DNA of 64,000 nt from Nymphaea colorata. Taxonomy: Eukaryota; Streptophyta; Magnoliopsida; Nymphaeales; Nymphaeaceae. Shown here in pieces: positions 23,001-36,255 of the stretch. The DNA is taken from NCBI RefSeq assembly GCF_008831285.2, contig NC_045146.1, forward strand, positions 20,413,289 to 20,477,288. The letters are read 5' to 3'. Numbering within the stretch: the stretch's first letter is position 1; every line of letters starts with the position of its first letter. Both the position numbers and the translations under genes were made by a program. The notes under the pieces were generated by a model. That model was not told the DNA's origin, made no database searches, and saw nothing but the letters and a program-made list of their open reading frames with translations.

Positions 23001-26000
23001 ACTCCTTTTTCGTTCATTTACATCTAACGAGCATGGTGGCAAAAAATGAGCTTCCACTTTTTACTGCCACCGTCTTACCCTGTTCATTGCATTCACGAAT
23101 GTAATTGTCAGGGAAGCAAAACTTGGTAGTCCATTGCTCACTTTGGTGGCACTCATAGGCGTTAGTGTCATGCAGCAGATTGCTGCCCAATGCCGATCGA
23201 TGATCTAAGTGGTAGTGTAGTTGAAATTTCCTCGAGCTTTTTCGCTGCTGACGGATCACTTTTAATCATTTCCTCAAGTTATATCATGTCTTCGATGAAC
23301 AAAGATTGGTTATTTGAAAACATACGTCCTATCCATGTAAAAGCTTTGCTTGGCACAGAAATCGTGATCGTGGCTAGAAACTTTGATCTCTGCTTGGATC
23401 CAAGAGGTACCTAAACAGTTGGTTTCTGTGAATAATTCTCCAGATGAACAGGAGGTGAAAAGCACTATATCAAGAAGTGAAAAGTGTGCTCCATACAAAT
23501 CAAAGTAGATTCCCTACCATAACAGCGAGACAAGTGGGCCTTGCTTGGCCGTTATGACCTGAATTCGAGACTCTGGATTGACCCACTGACGAGATAGGCT
23601 CGACTAATTAGGCCGCTTCACCAATTAATTGCACCGGGCCTAGGGTGGACTGAGCATTGACCCGGTCTGTCAGGTGTATGAGCCCAAAAAGGGTGGGGTT
23701 AAGATCCCCCATAAGTTAGGCAATCGACAGACAGATACACCAATGCAGCACCATCCCATTAGCCCGTAAAATATTGGCCGGTAGATAGCCGATCGTTTTG
23801 TGCTGGACCTTGCTGAAAAACCAGGCTGATCTGCGCCGCGACTGACGGGCACACTCAGACGTGGGCTACTCGTCCGTGACACTGCTGCCACCTACCATAT
23901 TAGGTTCCAGCCAAGTGATATCTGGAAAGCATAAGCTCCCAGCGCCCCCAGCTAAAGCTTTCTTTACTTTGGCGAAACTTTTGTGATGGAGTGACAGAAA
24001 GAGCGAAAAGAAACGATAATCATGCTCTCCAATGCAGACTTCGACTTCAGAAAGTCGAGAAAACAAAGCTGGCCTTCACAAAAGTGCTGCTATACCTAAT
24101 AATGGATCCTTTCTACTCACAAAACTTTTTCTTCCAAACACTGGTTCATGAAACAGTAGCTAGATTCTTTAATCACGGCGAGTGCAATCAATTCATTATT
24201 TAGTTTAACGAAAAAGACACAAAAGAAAACAAAATTTGTAACTCTAACTGACATATAGTTTTTTTTTTTTTATAGACAGTTGGTCTTTTTTATTTCACAT
24301 AAATGACTACATTGCTTGCACATTGAGACGCACCGAGATCTCCTGGCTGGCGCTTTTTGGTTGAATTTGATAGCTTCGGATCTTAGATCCGAAGCACCAT
24401 CAAAGAATGTGCTTGTCAAAATCCTCAGTTGATCTCTATAAGATCTAGGTTACACATTAAAAACAATGGATTTAAGATCCTCAGTTGCATCTTGTATCCG
24501 CAATCCTTTTGTGGAAGGATATATATGTTAATTTTTTCGAGATTTATTTATTATTTTTTTCTGAAAAATATTCACTTGATGTTCGTGTAAACTAATGAGC
24601 ATCACAGTAATCGCAAATATTTATCCGCAAATATATAAATCACGTTCAGGATTTATATAGTAGATATGCCATTTGAAAAAATGGTCGAAGGAAGCTCACA
24701 GTGATTTATGACATTGCATGAAGGGGGAGCTATGGCATCTTCCCCCTTCCGATCCGGTTTTCTTTGTAATCGATTTTGTTTCTGTTTTCATTAAACTCAA
24801 GCCAATGTTTTAAAACCCGATTACTTGGGACTCGACTCATCCATTCTTGACGAGGACTAGGACTGAGTTTTGTTGGATATTGTTTATAAAAAAGCAACAA
24901 CGTATAACTTGTGATTTAAATATAAAAAAGTTGTAAAATGTCTTGAACACATGTACAACTCAGATAGAAGCCAATCTAACATCATATCATTACTAAATTA
25001 CATTTTCTCAAAGAAGATATTAGACAATTATGCTGCTGCTCCCGTTTCATAATTGTATAATATGTAGCAAGAATCAATACATAAATGAACTCAAAATGTA
25101 TGCTGTATGTAAAGGTTATGCCAAACTGAAAGACCAAAAGTAAAGAGTCCAATGTCCTAAGAATTTGAAATAAATACATTGTAAATGAAGTTAAGCCTAA
25201 TTAATCTTAACTTTTCATTTGTAATAATCTACAAATAAATTTAATAAATGAACAACAATTCTAAATTCTTATATTACAGTAAGTTAGAAGATTCATGCAA
25301 AAAATAAAGTAAGAAACAAACAAATAAATGACCTTATTAATGACAAAATACAAAGTATATTGCAGAGAACAAGCGAGTTTCAGCAAAAAAATGGGTCCCG
25401 CTACTGGGTGGAATTGGTAGAGGGCTGAAGCAACTGAGTCAATTTGAGTTGGCGAGTTTCTAAACATTGACTCAAGCTGGATAGATCCTCTGATCCACTG
25501 GGCATTCACATGAGGCTAGTGAGCAATTCCATGTGCACCAAACACACCTTAGGAGGATACTTAAGTTTAAAAATGCATTTCAGTTAGATGAATGTTAAAG
25601 CCTTCACGACTGGGCATATCATTTTCCTCGTTGTCTTTGCTACGGAAAGTAAAAAAAGGTGAAAAGATAACAACACTTCTCTCACACCAAACCGTCGCTG
25701 TTTCGAGCTTTTTTAGATTATAGGCAAAATAGTATTTTGTCGCTCACTTAACAACAAACTTGGCGAACGATTACTTGTAGATCTTTGTGCGTGATTAACC
25801 CTGAAAGAGGCTTATGTGGACCCTAAGCTTCTGTTGTTATCTTAAGAACAAACTTTACAACTTTCTAGTTTCCTCGGAATCTCACTGTTGCAGATAGCTA
25901 GCAAATAAAATTTAATTAAAAGCAAAACTAAATAATTCAGGGCGGCTCCAACCAAGAAGAGGAATAAAGATCTGCAAGAAAGCTAAGCCTCCATTTGAAA

Positions 26001-28940
26001 CATGCATTGTACGTGAAGTACGATCACCTACAAAGATGCAAAAGGCCATGAATTTAAAAAGCAAGGTCTGAAAAAACAAAGCAATCGACAAGAAGGTCAA
26101 AGTACGGGGATGATCATATTATAATTATTTTAATCAGCAATGTATGATTGTTCTAATATTCAACACTTTAATCTTAAGTAATACGATTTCATTTGTGGCG
26201 ACTGCGAGTTCGAGACGTTAATAGAAATAGGAAAATGCAAAATATTTTACAAAGAAAAATGAAAACGCCGGATCTTTAGTTAGTATTGAAAAAAATCGAT
26301 CGCAATTTTCAACATTATATTTTTTATTAGCGCTTGCGAACGTGCGTGAAAGAATGAGATACTGGTTACATTTGATGAGATCATGAGCGAGAAAGCAAAT
26401 AATTGACTTGTAACTTTGGCGGAAGAGGATATGGTATCCAATGGAGAGTTTAGTCCAAACATGAACTTTTGAAAATGATAATTTAATTAACGAATCAAAT
26501 ACACTAAAAAGCAAATGACGATACAAAAATATGCACATGGATTTTACTACCAATGCTAATATGCTAATTTGATGCATGCATCCATGCGAATTAACCTTAG
26601 CTGTGCCATCTAAGTCATGAATACCTTAATAATCATGGTTTTTATAAATTTCTTTATAAATAAAATATGTTGAAAGATTGCCCTTATTTGATCATCTTTA
26701 TAAATATTTCTAGTGATGTGTTCATGGGAAACATCATCTTGAAATGTTACCTAGTAGAATTTCGAAAACCGCGCGCAAAGAAGTGTTTTCAGATCATATA
26801 TAGTTCATGCATGTGTTTCCCTTAGTGTCATGACTTTTCGAGGAAATACGTTTCTTACCACTTTTGATGGGAATTTTAGGGTGATTAATGTTGAGGCCAT
26901 TTTGTAAGCAACAAGTTTTTTTTTTAAGTTTCAATTGAACCGTCGTTTTTGTATACATCTGAATGACATTAAGGTTAGATGGAAGTGGTGATTACTAGTT
27001 GCATAATCTGACAACTAATTTTGCAAAGGACATGAGTTGTTTTGTCAATTCAGAATGGCTTACATGCTTCGAAAGTGGATTATGACAATGAAAAGCCTAA
27101 AAAATTCACAGAATAACAAAAATATGTTACTCGAATGTTGTAATTGCTCGCCTGGTTTATGTTTTTAATATATGTCAAACATAAAAGAGTGACTTACAGC
27201 TGAACTTTAAGAAGCATAATAGTTTTGCAACCCAATAGTTAAGCTGATACTTTCTATATGTATAAGGTATACAAGCATTTTTAATTAAAGTTACACTATA
27301 GATCATATGATAAAACAAAAGGGGGTTGTATCTTTGGTTAATTTGCATGGAAGTGCAAATATGTACGATTCAGTGCGTAGGGACAAGAAGTTAGTCATAA
27401 GTAGAGATAATGATTTTATCGAGGATGCTTTATAAAGTTGAACAAAAGGATGCAAAAAAGTATATTAATTCTGTTGCAACTGAGTTTTCAGAGAAGGAAA
27501 GATTAAAGAAATAAGAAAATAGTGTCAAATACTCTTTTTCATATGCTCCTAAAGTTCTTCCAAATTCAACTTGTATTGCTCAAAAATTACGAAGTCAGAG
27601 TTTCGATCAAGATATTTACTTAAAAATGGGTAACACTAACGATGAACATTTCTTAGTTTATTTTTGTGTGGGTTGTGAAGATTTAGGTGTTGACGAGTCA
27701 TTCCTGAAGCAAGACGAAGGAAAGCTATTGACAAATTAATTAAAATAATTAATCATGAAGAATGACATGGACAAATTAAATAAAATTATATCAATTGGTA
27801 CGAGTTGAATCTGCAAGGCTAAGAAAAAGTTAGAGCTTCTACAAACGGAAGGTCAAATCAATGTTTATGTTGTTAGTTTATAAGTCGTTCAGACTCGTTA
27901 TTTTTTCTGACCACTCCAATTTCCGATATTGAAGTGAAAATTAACAATTCCGTCTGGGATATTTTTATAGCGTTAAAATGAAATTAGCGTTAAAATGAAA
28001 TAACTTGATGTTGCCCGTTTTGCTTGTCGAAATATATCATATTTTAAAGTTCTCAAAAGTTCTTTTATGAAAAAATTGCAAGTTAGCAATAACTTGGGCC
28101 GAGCTCAAATTAAATAAATAATATCTTGTTGATTGATGAATCATCCAGCTTATTTCAAAAGCAAAGTTGGAAATGTTTGCAATTAAGTTCACTTGAACAA
28201 AGCTAGACTTTTCATTACCAGGTAATCCGTATATTAAAAACCCAAATCAACATCATTTGAAGGTGGTCATATCGCAATCAAAGTGGAAGTTCGTCATCAA
28301 GAACAATAATATAGTATTTCACGAATTTTTCATAAAGATTGAGTATTTCATGAATTTGTCCTAAAAATTGTGGCATATTAATAAAACATAAAAACATAAT
28401 GTCACAAAATTAATTTTCCTCAGTTTTTGAAACATAGTTATGAAATAAGCCCCATACAGGTCCTACAATGTTATGGTTCATTCATCATTCAAGCTTCGTG
28501 AATTTTGTACTATTCATTAGAGACGCGGCATTGAAAATCAAAGAAATGATGCAAGTTAAGTATTCCAGGGCGGTTCTTACAATATTTAATTAGCGTTTAA
28601 ATGTCAAAAACGGTTTTTACCAACAGTTGATTTTTTTCTTTTCCACTTGTGAATTCATCTTAATTGTAACCTTCCCACTTTTTAAAATCTAACACGGTAA
28701 ATAAGAAATTTGAACAATGAATTCGGGGAAGGAAACATATATTTTTCCGTTAGTGACATGTATCATGTGCTCACCAGCATGTCACGCTCGTCAAAACTAC
28801 TTGGTTAAAGAGAAGGGATACATTTTTACAGTCAAATGATCCACGGGCTCCCTTATTATATATATCCGAATGCTACACTGTTAAAGTTTACTTTCGTATT
28901 ATTGATTATTGTGAGAAATCTTTAAAAATTTATAATTTTT
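23001..28940. other. AT-rich gene desert
   Basis: No gene or RNA is recognised. The stretch from about 24.2 kb onward is strongly AT-rich with scattered stops in all frames. One decayed coding-like patch is noted at 27480-27740. Confidence 0.5.
27480..27740 (+). pseudogene. Possible decayed coding fragment, family unknown
   Basis: Two adjacent frames read like protein rather than random AT-rich DNA. The first contains INSVATEFSEKERLKK and ends in a stop. The second, from about 27520, contains NSTCIAQKLRSQSFDQD, then MGNTNDEHFLVYF and DLGVDESFLKQDEGK, ending at TAA near 27740. No family is recognised. It may be a transposon-derived or host gene remnant. Confidence 0.2.
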
Positions 28941-28944
28941 TTTA

Positions 28945-29210
28945 AGTGATCGATTGTTTTGGTTCAGAGTATTTTTTTTTTTTTGGTGAAACCAAAACTT
29001 CTAGGAGATGGGTTTAGGTTTGTTGAATAGTTGCAGTGGTATCAGAGCTCATTCAACACTCAGACATCCCACATCCATGAATCTGTGTTTTTTATTGAAG
29101 AAGAATTGTAATGCTTCAAAAGTTTAGTCCTTTATTGAGAATTGTAAAAAATTTTGAGGGGCTTATAAGGTGAGTTGTTAAGTGATCAGTTGTTTTGGTT
29201 TCTAGCCTTT
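28945..29210 (+). mobile_element. Degenerate short LTR-retrotransposon (TRIM-like) remnant
   Basis: The sequence TGGTATCAGAGC at 29037-29048 matches the common plant primer-binding site complementary to initiator tRNA-Met, and it sits one base after a CA that could end an LTR. A sequence with AAGTGATC and TTGTTTTGGTT before it (about 28945-28965) recurs after it (about 29179-29200), suggesting two very short terminal repeats. No gag or pol coding is present. Borders are unclear. Confidence 0.4.
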
Positions 29211-30976
29211 TCAATTTAAAACAAAGATTTTAACGGCGCGCACTCAGACCGGAGGCCTAAGTTTTGTATGATAGTGGGCCAAGTAGTGTGGCATAGAAAA
29301 CTAAGGCTGTTTAGTGTGGGGGAGGCCAATGAAGATGATAGGAATGTGAGACTACTTGCAGACCAAACGTTGGGGTAGAAAGGGACACATGAGTCGACAT
29401 ATCTCACCCTATTTGTGGCTCTTCTCGATCTTAATAAATGAAGCGAAGGCCCTCCTACAATCCGCCAAACTTGAATTTCCGTCGTTTGGGGGACAATTGC
29501 GTGCACTCGGAATACACCAACTGGTTAAGTGTAGCTGTTTAAGAAATTTTTTGATCGTTTATATTTGAGAAAACAGTCGCCAAATGTTCCTGCGCTCCGT
29601 ATTTTTCTTTCTGGGGATAGCTACGTGACACGAACCTCGCTTTTAAAATTTATCATTTCGTGATATGCGAGAATTTTCCGGAACTTTTAAAGAAAAATAT
29701 CTGTTTGCTTTTGGGAAAAATGGTGCGCTCAATTTAATTGTCCGGCTTGATTGAGCTGGAAAAAAACCATATCTATTGTAATATACCGGACGATTATGAA
29801 CCTGACATCCATCAACTAAAATTCTTTGCCTACATTATCTATCAAAGAAGTTTGCAGCAGTGAGAACGCATGCATGAATAACAGTACTTATCATCAGTAT
29901 CGGTACAAGATCGGGTTTTCATGTCTAAGTTTTTCTTTTTCTTTTTGGAAACTTGTATTATTTTACACTAGGTTTTTACAGCTTTTCTGCATCGGAAAAA
30001 TAAAAGAGGCCGAGTCAGCCTGAATTCAAGAGGACAGTTGATTTGCACTGGAAAGAATGTTCTCCTTAATTTGTTGGTTTGAAGTAGGTTCGATCTTAAT
30101 TAACCAGGAAGGTGAGCTCATGATCTCCTTCAAACCTTTTGAAATGACTGAACCACCAATTTATCAGTTCTAAGTAGCCTCATCGGCGACGGATCGGTTG
30201 GTTTGGAACCAAGAAGTGGGAATGTACCCGCGGGCCTTAGGTAGTCTCCAGGATGAAATATGTAGTGCTGTAAGCCTTGGTCGGTGAAAGTACAAGTCTT
30301 GTGCGGATAACTCATCGTCTTCCCCCTCAACCGCAAGTTCAGAAAACTTCAAGTACAGGTTGCGTGCCGGGCTACGGGCCACGTAAAGCACTCATGTCCA
30401 TTCAATGGTGTGGGGAAAAAGACAACAGATTTACAGGAAACTTTCTGCCGTTCTGCATCAACTTTCACTAGCCCCGAAGCAGTAGTTAAGTTGACAGTCC
30501 TGGTTCCCTGTCGTCTTTGGAGAACGAAGGAAGAAAAGCAGTAGGCCAGTTTAAGTGATGATGACCCCTTAATCCCGGCATACTTTGTGAAGAATGATTG
30601 TTTAAGCTAACGGCCTCGATATATATATATATATATTTTATAGGGAAACAAATGCAAGCCAATATTTTATGTGAGAGCGCAAAAGCAAATGCGGGTCTCT
30701 GTTTCCTCTCCACCGCTCCCAGCAAATGAGTATTGTATTTATAACTTTGTGCTCTGCATAGCAGGACCATCCTTAGGTCCACTGCGCAACCACAAATGTA
30801 AATGAAGGATTAAGCAGAAAAACAGCGAAGACCAACAGAAGTAGGAAACAAATGCGCAGAAATCCTTTTATGTCAATCCCGCATCAAGAAAAGGCTGCGG
30901 CTCCCTCTGTACATGAACTCATTCTACAACGTGACTGTACTTTGATTTCGTAAAGACTGCCACAATTACCAATCGT
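29211..30976. other. Intergenic region before the F-box gene 3' end
   Basis: No gene is recognised. Minus-strand frames at 30130-30391 are unremarkable. A short (AT)n tract lies at 30619-30636. The part nearest 30977 is likely the 3' UTR of the minus-strand F-box gene. Confidence 0.45.
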
Positions 30977-32716
30977 CTAACAAACTAGGTCGCATTCAAA
31001 ATGGCTCAACTCGAAGGAGTCGATCGCCTTCTGGCTCAATCCGGGGCAGTTCCTTAGGTTCAACGTCGTCAGCCACAACATTTTGTGGAGATGAGCCAAG
31101 TCTGCATCCGTAATAGTGCCGCCTGAAACGTCTAAATCCCTTAACTCCGTGCAGTAGAAGGCAATCACCCGCAGACAATGGCCACTCAGCCTCGGGCAGT
31201 CACCAAGGCTTAGTGACTTCAGCTGTGGACCGAAGCAACGACATATCTCAGAAATGGAAGAATCAGTTAAGCCTGTACAGCCATTTAAGGTCACCCTCTC
31301 AATGGGGCGGACTTCCAGACCGGAGCCCATCATCAGTAGGCTGGCAAGACCTCGATCCGATACTTGCTCCAGGCCAATGAGCTCCACTTCGCGCAGGTTT
31401 GAGCAAACACTTCCTATCCAATCCAGGAAAGCGTCCCCTAGCAAAACGCAGCATCCCACCATTAGGGTTTCCAGTTTATTGCAGGAAGGTGGTGAGTTTA
31501 AACCTGCCCATGATCTGCTCGTCTCTACAATGGCGTTGCATCTTGTCAGCGAGAGGCTCTTGAGGTTTTTGGCATACCCAGAAAGGAACTCCACCAACCC
31601 ACTGAAAGAAACCCGGTGGCACGCCTCCAGAGCAAACTTCTCCAATGCACCTACCCCTCGACCTATTGCCACAAGACCCTCATCGTTCAATGCCCAGCTC
31701 CCGCTAATGGATACGCTCTTCAGATTGGAGCACTCCATTCCGACGGGCCTAAACCTGGCCAAGCTCCGCAAGTCAGGAGAGTCGAGGAAAGCAACATCTT
31801 TGTTCTCCACGTCGGCGCCGCTGGCATTCTGGGTTGCAACGTCGAAGGAGTAACCTTCGAGAGAGAGCGAGGCGAGGGCCCTGCAGTGCCTCACTAAGGC
31901 CAGCACAGCGCGAAGATTCGCGCGAAGCTGTGCGAGCTTGAGCCTCTTGAGATTCGGTAGTCCTGCGAGAATCGCGAACACGCCTTCGTCGCCGACGAGC
32001 CGGCAGCCCTTCACGGAGATGGAATGGAGGGTGGGAGTGTAGGCCCCGAAAGCCTTGAGGCTGCTGTTCCCGATGTTTCTGCAGGACTCGACGCTTAGTG
32101 TGGTCAGCTTCCTCAGCCCTCTCGCCACCGCCACCATCCCCTCGTCCGTGATCAAGGGGCACTCGCACAGATCGAGTTTCTCCAAGAGAGCACAACCTCT
32201 GGACACGCAGACGAGCCCCCTGTTGGTTACGTAGAGACAACCCCAGAGGGCGAGCGACTTGAGGCAAGGGAAGCCGGAACCGACGATATCGAGGCCACAA
32301 TCGGTCACCCCATGCGGCACTCGAGTCGAGTACGACGCCGCCTTCCGGACAAGGAAATCCCCCCTGATGCTCAGATCGCCGACGATCCCCTTCGCCCACT
32401 TGCAGACGGCCATGGCGGCCAGCCTCGTGTCCATGGCATGGCTCCCCTCTAAGCACCTCTTCATTCGGTCTCCCGCGCCGGACTGGTTGGCCGACTCCTT
32501 CACCTTGAAATCCGATATCTTCATGTGAGCTTGCAGTAGCAGAAACTTCTTGCACACGGCGGCACACAGCCATCGATCCGTAGGGTCGGGGTTGTAGCTG
32601 AATATCTCCGCGATGCACTCGTCCGGCAGACGATTAAATGGGTTCTCCCTGTCGTTACCTTCTCTCGGCAAACCCCTAGTCTTCTTCCTCCTCCTAACTT
32701 CTGCTGCCACCACCAT
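30977..32716 (-). CDS. EBF1/EBF2-like F-box / leucine-rich-repeat protein, intronless
   Basis: This is the substrate receptor of an SCF ubiquitin ligase; EBF1 and EBF2 target EIN3/EIL factors in ethylene signalling. The protein is 579 residues. An F-box spans about 26-66 (NPFNRLPDECIAEIFS, then RWLCAAVCKKF), followed by the DTRLAAMAV stretch and LSIRG motif seen in EBF proteins, then roughly 14-16 cysteine-containing LRRs (GLVCVSRGCALLEKLDLCEC, ITDEGMVAVA, VGDEGV). The C terminus, HFECDLVC, parallels the EBF ending. The ATG at 32714-32716 is chosen because a TATA-like CTATATAG lies only 60 nt upstream; the longer open frame to 32878 crosses it. It is shorter than typical EBFs, lacks their N-terminal region, has no intron and is quite diverged, so it may be a paralogue with another target. 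The 5' half is GC-rich. Confidence 0.85.
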   Translation of the reverse strand: MVVAAEVRRRKKTRGLPREGNDRENPFNRLPDECIAEIFSYNPDPTDRWLCAAVCKKFLLLQAHMKISDFKVKESANQSGAGDRMKRCLEGSHAMDTRLAAMAVCKWAKGIVGDLSIRGDFLVRKAASYSTRVPHGVTDCGLDIVGSGFPCLKSLALWGCLYVTNRGLVCVSRGCALLEKLDLCECPLITDEGMVAVARGLRKLTTLSVESCRNIGNSSLKAFGAYTPTLHSISVKGCRLVGDEGVFAILAGLPNLKRLKLAQLRANLRAVLALVRHCRALASLSLEGYSFDVATQNASGADVENKDVAFLDSPDLRSLARFRPVGMECSNLKSVSISGSWALNDEGLVAIGRGVGALEKFALEACHRVSFSGLVEFLSGYAKNLKSLSLTRCNAIVETSRSWAGLNSPPSCNKLETLMVGCCVLLGDAFLDWIGSVCSNLREVELIGLEQVSDRGLASLLMMGSGLEVRPIERVTLNGCTGLTDSSISEICRCFGPQLKSLSLGDCPRLSGHCLRVIAFYCTELRDLDVSGGTITDADLAHLHKMLWLTTLNLRNCPGLSQKAIDSFELSHFECDLVC

Positions 32717-32729
32717 TTCATAGACAAAG

Positions 32730-32747
32730 AGAGAGAGAGAGAGAGAA
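32730..32747. repeat. (GA)n tract in the F-box gene leader
   Basis: Read on the minus strand this is a CT run just before the ATG, typical of plant leaders. Confidence 0.7.
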
Positions 32748-32775
32748 TCGAGGTGTAGGGAGGCAGTAGATGTGG

Positions 32776-32783
32776 CTATATAG
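32776..32783 (-). promoter_or_regulatory. TATA box of the F-box/LRR gene
   Basis: CTATATAG, in the minus-strand context CCCTATATAGCC, is about 60 nt before the ATG. A start near 32745-32750 would give a short CT-rich leader. It supports the 32716 start over the longer open frame. Confidence 0.5.
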
Positions 32784-32790
32784 GGAAAAG

Positions 32791-35700
32791 GAATGGTGCA
32801 GGATTCATTATGAGCCAGGTGTGTGAGGGAGACTCCCGGGAGGGAAAAAAAGAAAAAAGAAAAAAGAAGAGAGAACAAAGACGGGGCTGGGAAGGGGGAT
32901 TATAATTTCTGAAGATTTCAGAGAAACGTGGGGATCAGAACTGGCAAAAAAGCTAAACGTGGATGGTCATGAGCGCACGGTTTTCAAATTCATACCCCAT
33001 CTTTGGCACATGCATTGAGTGCTCTCAGTAGCCTTGTCTTTTTGTTATCGTCTTTCCTTTTTCCTCTACCACAAGGTGAAAAAAATACAAGCATGATGAG
33101 ATTATTCATCTCGCCCTGCGATCCATACAACTAACAAAGGATGGGCCTTCAATGTTCCGTTCCGGTTGCTTCCTGCTCTTGAATTCTGTCCAAATGAACA
33201 AGTACTTCGCCCCTTAACAAACACTTTTGACACATTAGAGTCCACAGGTCCCACTTGTTAGATGGCATTTCGGACGTCCTTTCGGCGCATTCCCGGCTCC
33301 ACTCATCACGTTCTCCAAACTCAAAGTCAAGCGATCTCGGTCCACCCTCATCCTGACAACCCATCAGTCTCCTTCTCAAAGTTTTCAATCCATGCATCAC
33401 GGGCCAAAAGTCTGTTATTTATTGCGAGTCCGAATAAAGAGCTTGCTGAGCGGCTGACGCAGTGTTATCCACACCAGCAGACGAACTCTTCACATATATA
33501 GCGAACACAAAAGCAGGGTCTAAACGCCTATCTACTCAAGCCTGCTCACAATTTATACCTATCAATGCTTGACAGCACTCGGTTTTAACTTAACGTGGCC
33601 TCGCCTGAGCTCCGTTCACGTCGCTCATGAAAAATGCGGGCGTCGAGTTCAGATCACACAGAGGATCAGCTGGCGCACTGATTCTGTGGGACGACCTAAC
33701 TAGCTTTCCATCTACCTGCTGTCGAGAACCATTTTCCGCTTGGCTATATGGTATCTGTAATCATCTCTACAACGAATTACTCTCCGGCAGCCCGGGTAGA
33801 TCCCCAAAACCGCGTGAATAGTGTCGGAAGGGACCGACCTGAGATGTTTGACCGAGACGATACAGCCCATCGGATTCTTCTTTTAGTTGTTATTTTAAAA
33901 GATTTTCCGGGCATGAGCCAACTTGAACAAGTGGATTTCATTATTCAAAGTGGTGTCGTCTCAAAAGAACCACTGGAAATGGCATTTCCTTCCCCCTTTC
34001 TTTTCGCAGATTGCAACTTGGAGGATTCCCTGTCGAGAATTATGGGAGGCTGGATAATAATGATCTATAGTAGGTAGATCTCGGAGAAAAAGAAATGGAA
34101 AAAGGAGAAAAGTATTGTGGGCATGAGAATTTCAAAACTAAGAGAAGGTTTAAGATAACAGAGATATCAACCAATCATTTGGGTCGGCAGATTTCATGGA
34201 GTTTCCAACAGTTTTCGTTCGTAGACAAGGTGCTTTTGATGAGTGAACCTGCGTTGGGCCAAGATTTAACGAAATGAGCACGGACTACAGTCGGTTTTTC
34301 TTCACACATAAATATATGTTTGGACCAATCTCGATACTTTCCAACTTCCAATGTCGTTTACGAAACATAAAACCGATTTGATGCATAAAATTCCAATTCT
34401 CATCCTTTTGAGATTAAAATGGTAATCTCTCTACAATGGAAAACAAAATATATAATTGGAAGGAGCGGAATTGTGTTTAATTGAACATCAAGCCGACACG
34501 GGGACCGGACTATATTTCTGTGTGTAGTCGGAAATTGGTCAGGAGAATTAAAACTTGATCAAGTTACATTTGGGCAATCTGCGTCTACCAAACTGGGTCT
34601 GGAGAGGATTGACTAGGCTTCTTCGCTTGAGCGGCACTGCGTTCCGGAGTAACGCTTCCGACTTCGCTTACTGCCTTTGATCGCATCGTCAGCATGTCAG
34701 CCGTCGCTCAAGATTCATGCAGCATAAGTACGACTACGGATACCAATGATCAGTACTCTCCTCTTCTTAATTCTGCCTACAAATTATTAATGTTGGACTT
34801 AACAGACTTGAACTAGTCGCTGCCTGGGTCAATCCACCGGTTTTTTTTTTTTCCTTTTCCTTTTGTTACATTATGCACTTGCCATAATTTTTTTTTGCCA
34901 ATAACAAATGCATTTCGCTGAAGAATTTAGGGTTCGCCAAACATCGAGATTCTTGCCATTTCGATTTTATTCCCCTCCCTCCGATAAGCCTAATGAACGG
35001 CAGCCATTGAAGATTCAAAACTGAACAACAGGAGAGAATGGGATTGATGACATTTCTTCTTCTCTTCCCTCCATTTTCGTCTTATTCCGAGCCGGAACGC
35101 CCTTACAGCCACAGGCATCCTTCATTCTTAAAATAATATTATATTTTGTTGTTGTATTCCCTTATCACTCTGCACATACACTCGATTTGTCACAAAAGAC
35201 AAAGCAGCATCCACGGCAAGGAAGTAAATGAGACTGACCGACTTCCGCGCATAAAGCTTCGATGCAGAGAGTCCTACAGTGGCACGCTGTTTGGCCGCGT
35301 GAAGGCCCCCGGCCAGAGCCCCAGCTACTCGATCAAGAACACCAATATTCTATCATCGCCTTTACGCCTTCCACCATCCCTCCTACATGCACTTGGCCCT
35401 TATGTGTGCTATTCTGCATTTATTGATAATTCTGCAACTTGGGAGACAAGCCAACTTTATTCGAGCTCTAGTTGGAAGAAAAGCATTTATTCAGTCCTCC
35501 TGTCGTCACATACTATTGATCCCTGTAAGAAAGATGAGTTTGGTTTAATTTCACCTTATTCTCGCTATCGAAATTAATAGCGTTTACTATTGTTATCATA
35601 TGAAGTCAAGGCCAGGGTGAAACGACTGGCCTGCGAAATGTTCTCCTCATCACGCTGAAATCAGAGCTTGAGATGGTGCACGCAGATTATTTGATGCGCC

Positions 35701-36255
35701 TCAGAAAACTTTGTGAGAAGGTTGCCTGTCAGGAGAGGAAAGCTTCTCCTTCATCTTCTTCTTCTTCTTAGATATTATCTATATATACCACTTTGTGGAA
35801 TATGATAAAGAAGATCTCCTTCATCTACATCGTATGTATATGCAGATCCGATCTTTGGCTTACCGAAGGTCTGAGATTTCCCCCCCGTATTGTTAGCATG
35901 ATGGAATTACCAGAACTTTCAACTTTGTATCAAGATATGCAGTGTATCGACCTTCGAAATTCCAGGGTCGCCAATGGAGTACTCTGTGCCACTCACAAGT
36001 TGAACATACATCCTTACTGTCAAATAAATTTCAAAATTCCTGCTATTTGAGTCCATGAACTTGTGTTTTTTGTTATAAAAATTACCGCTGCTATTTTCCT
36101 TTTTTTCTTTTACCAAAAAAGTGAGTCTGTTTAGCAAAACTACCATTTTAATCATTATTTTTTGCGTCCTAACAACTTCATTTCACTTGTTGCTTCTAGT
36201 GCACTTCTCAGTTCTCATAAGACTTCAAAAGATCTTCTTCTCTTCCAACCACCCA

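Noticed and set aside
20219-24200. A second clustered MIR166 hairpin
   Set aside because: No further copy of the mature or star core (GGACCAGGCTTC or GGAATGTTGTCTGG) was seen.
31254-31853. 199-codon plus-strand frame
   Set aside because: It is antisense to the F-box/LRR coding region with no recognisable domain.
31773-32618. 281-codon minus-strand frame inside the F-box gene
   Set aside because: It is an off-frame shadow of the GC-rich half of the real LRR coding sequence and has no domain.
32717-32878. N-terminal 54-residue extension of the F-box protein
   Set aside because: The open frame crosses the TATA-like element at 32776-32783, has no ATG in this stretch in a plausible position, and reads as low-complexity Phe/Ser/Leu sequence.
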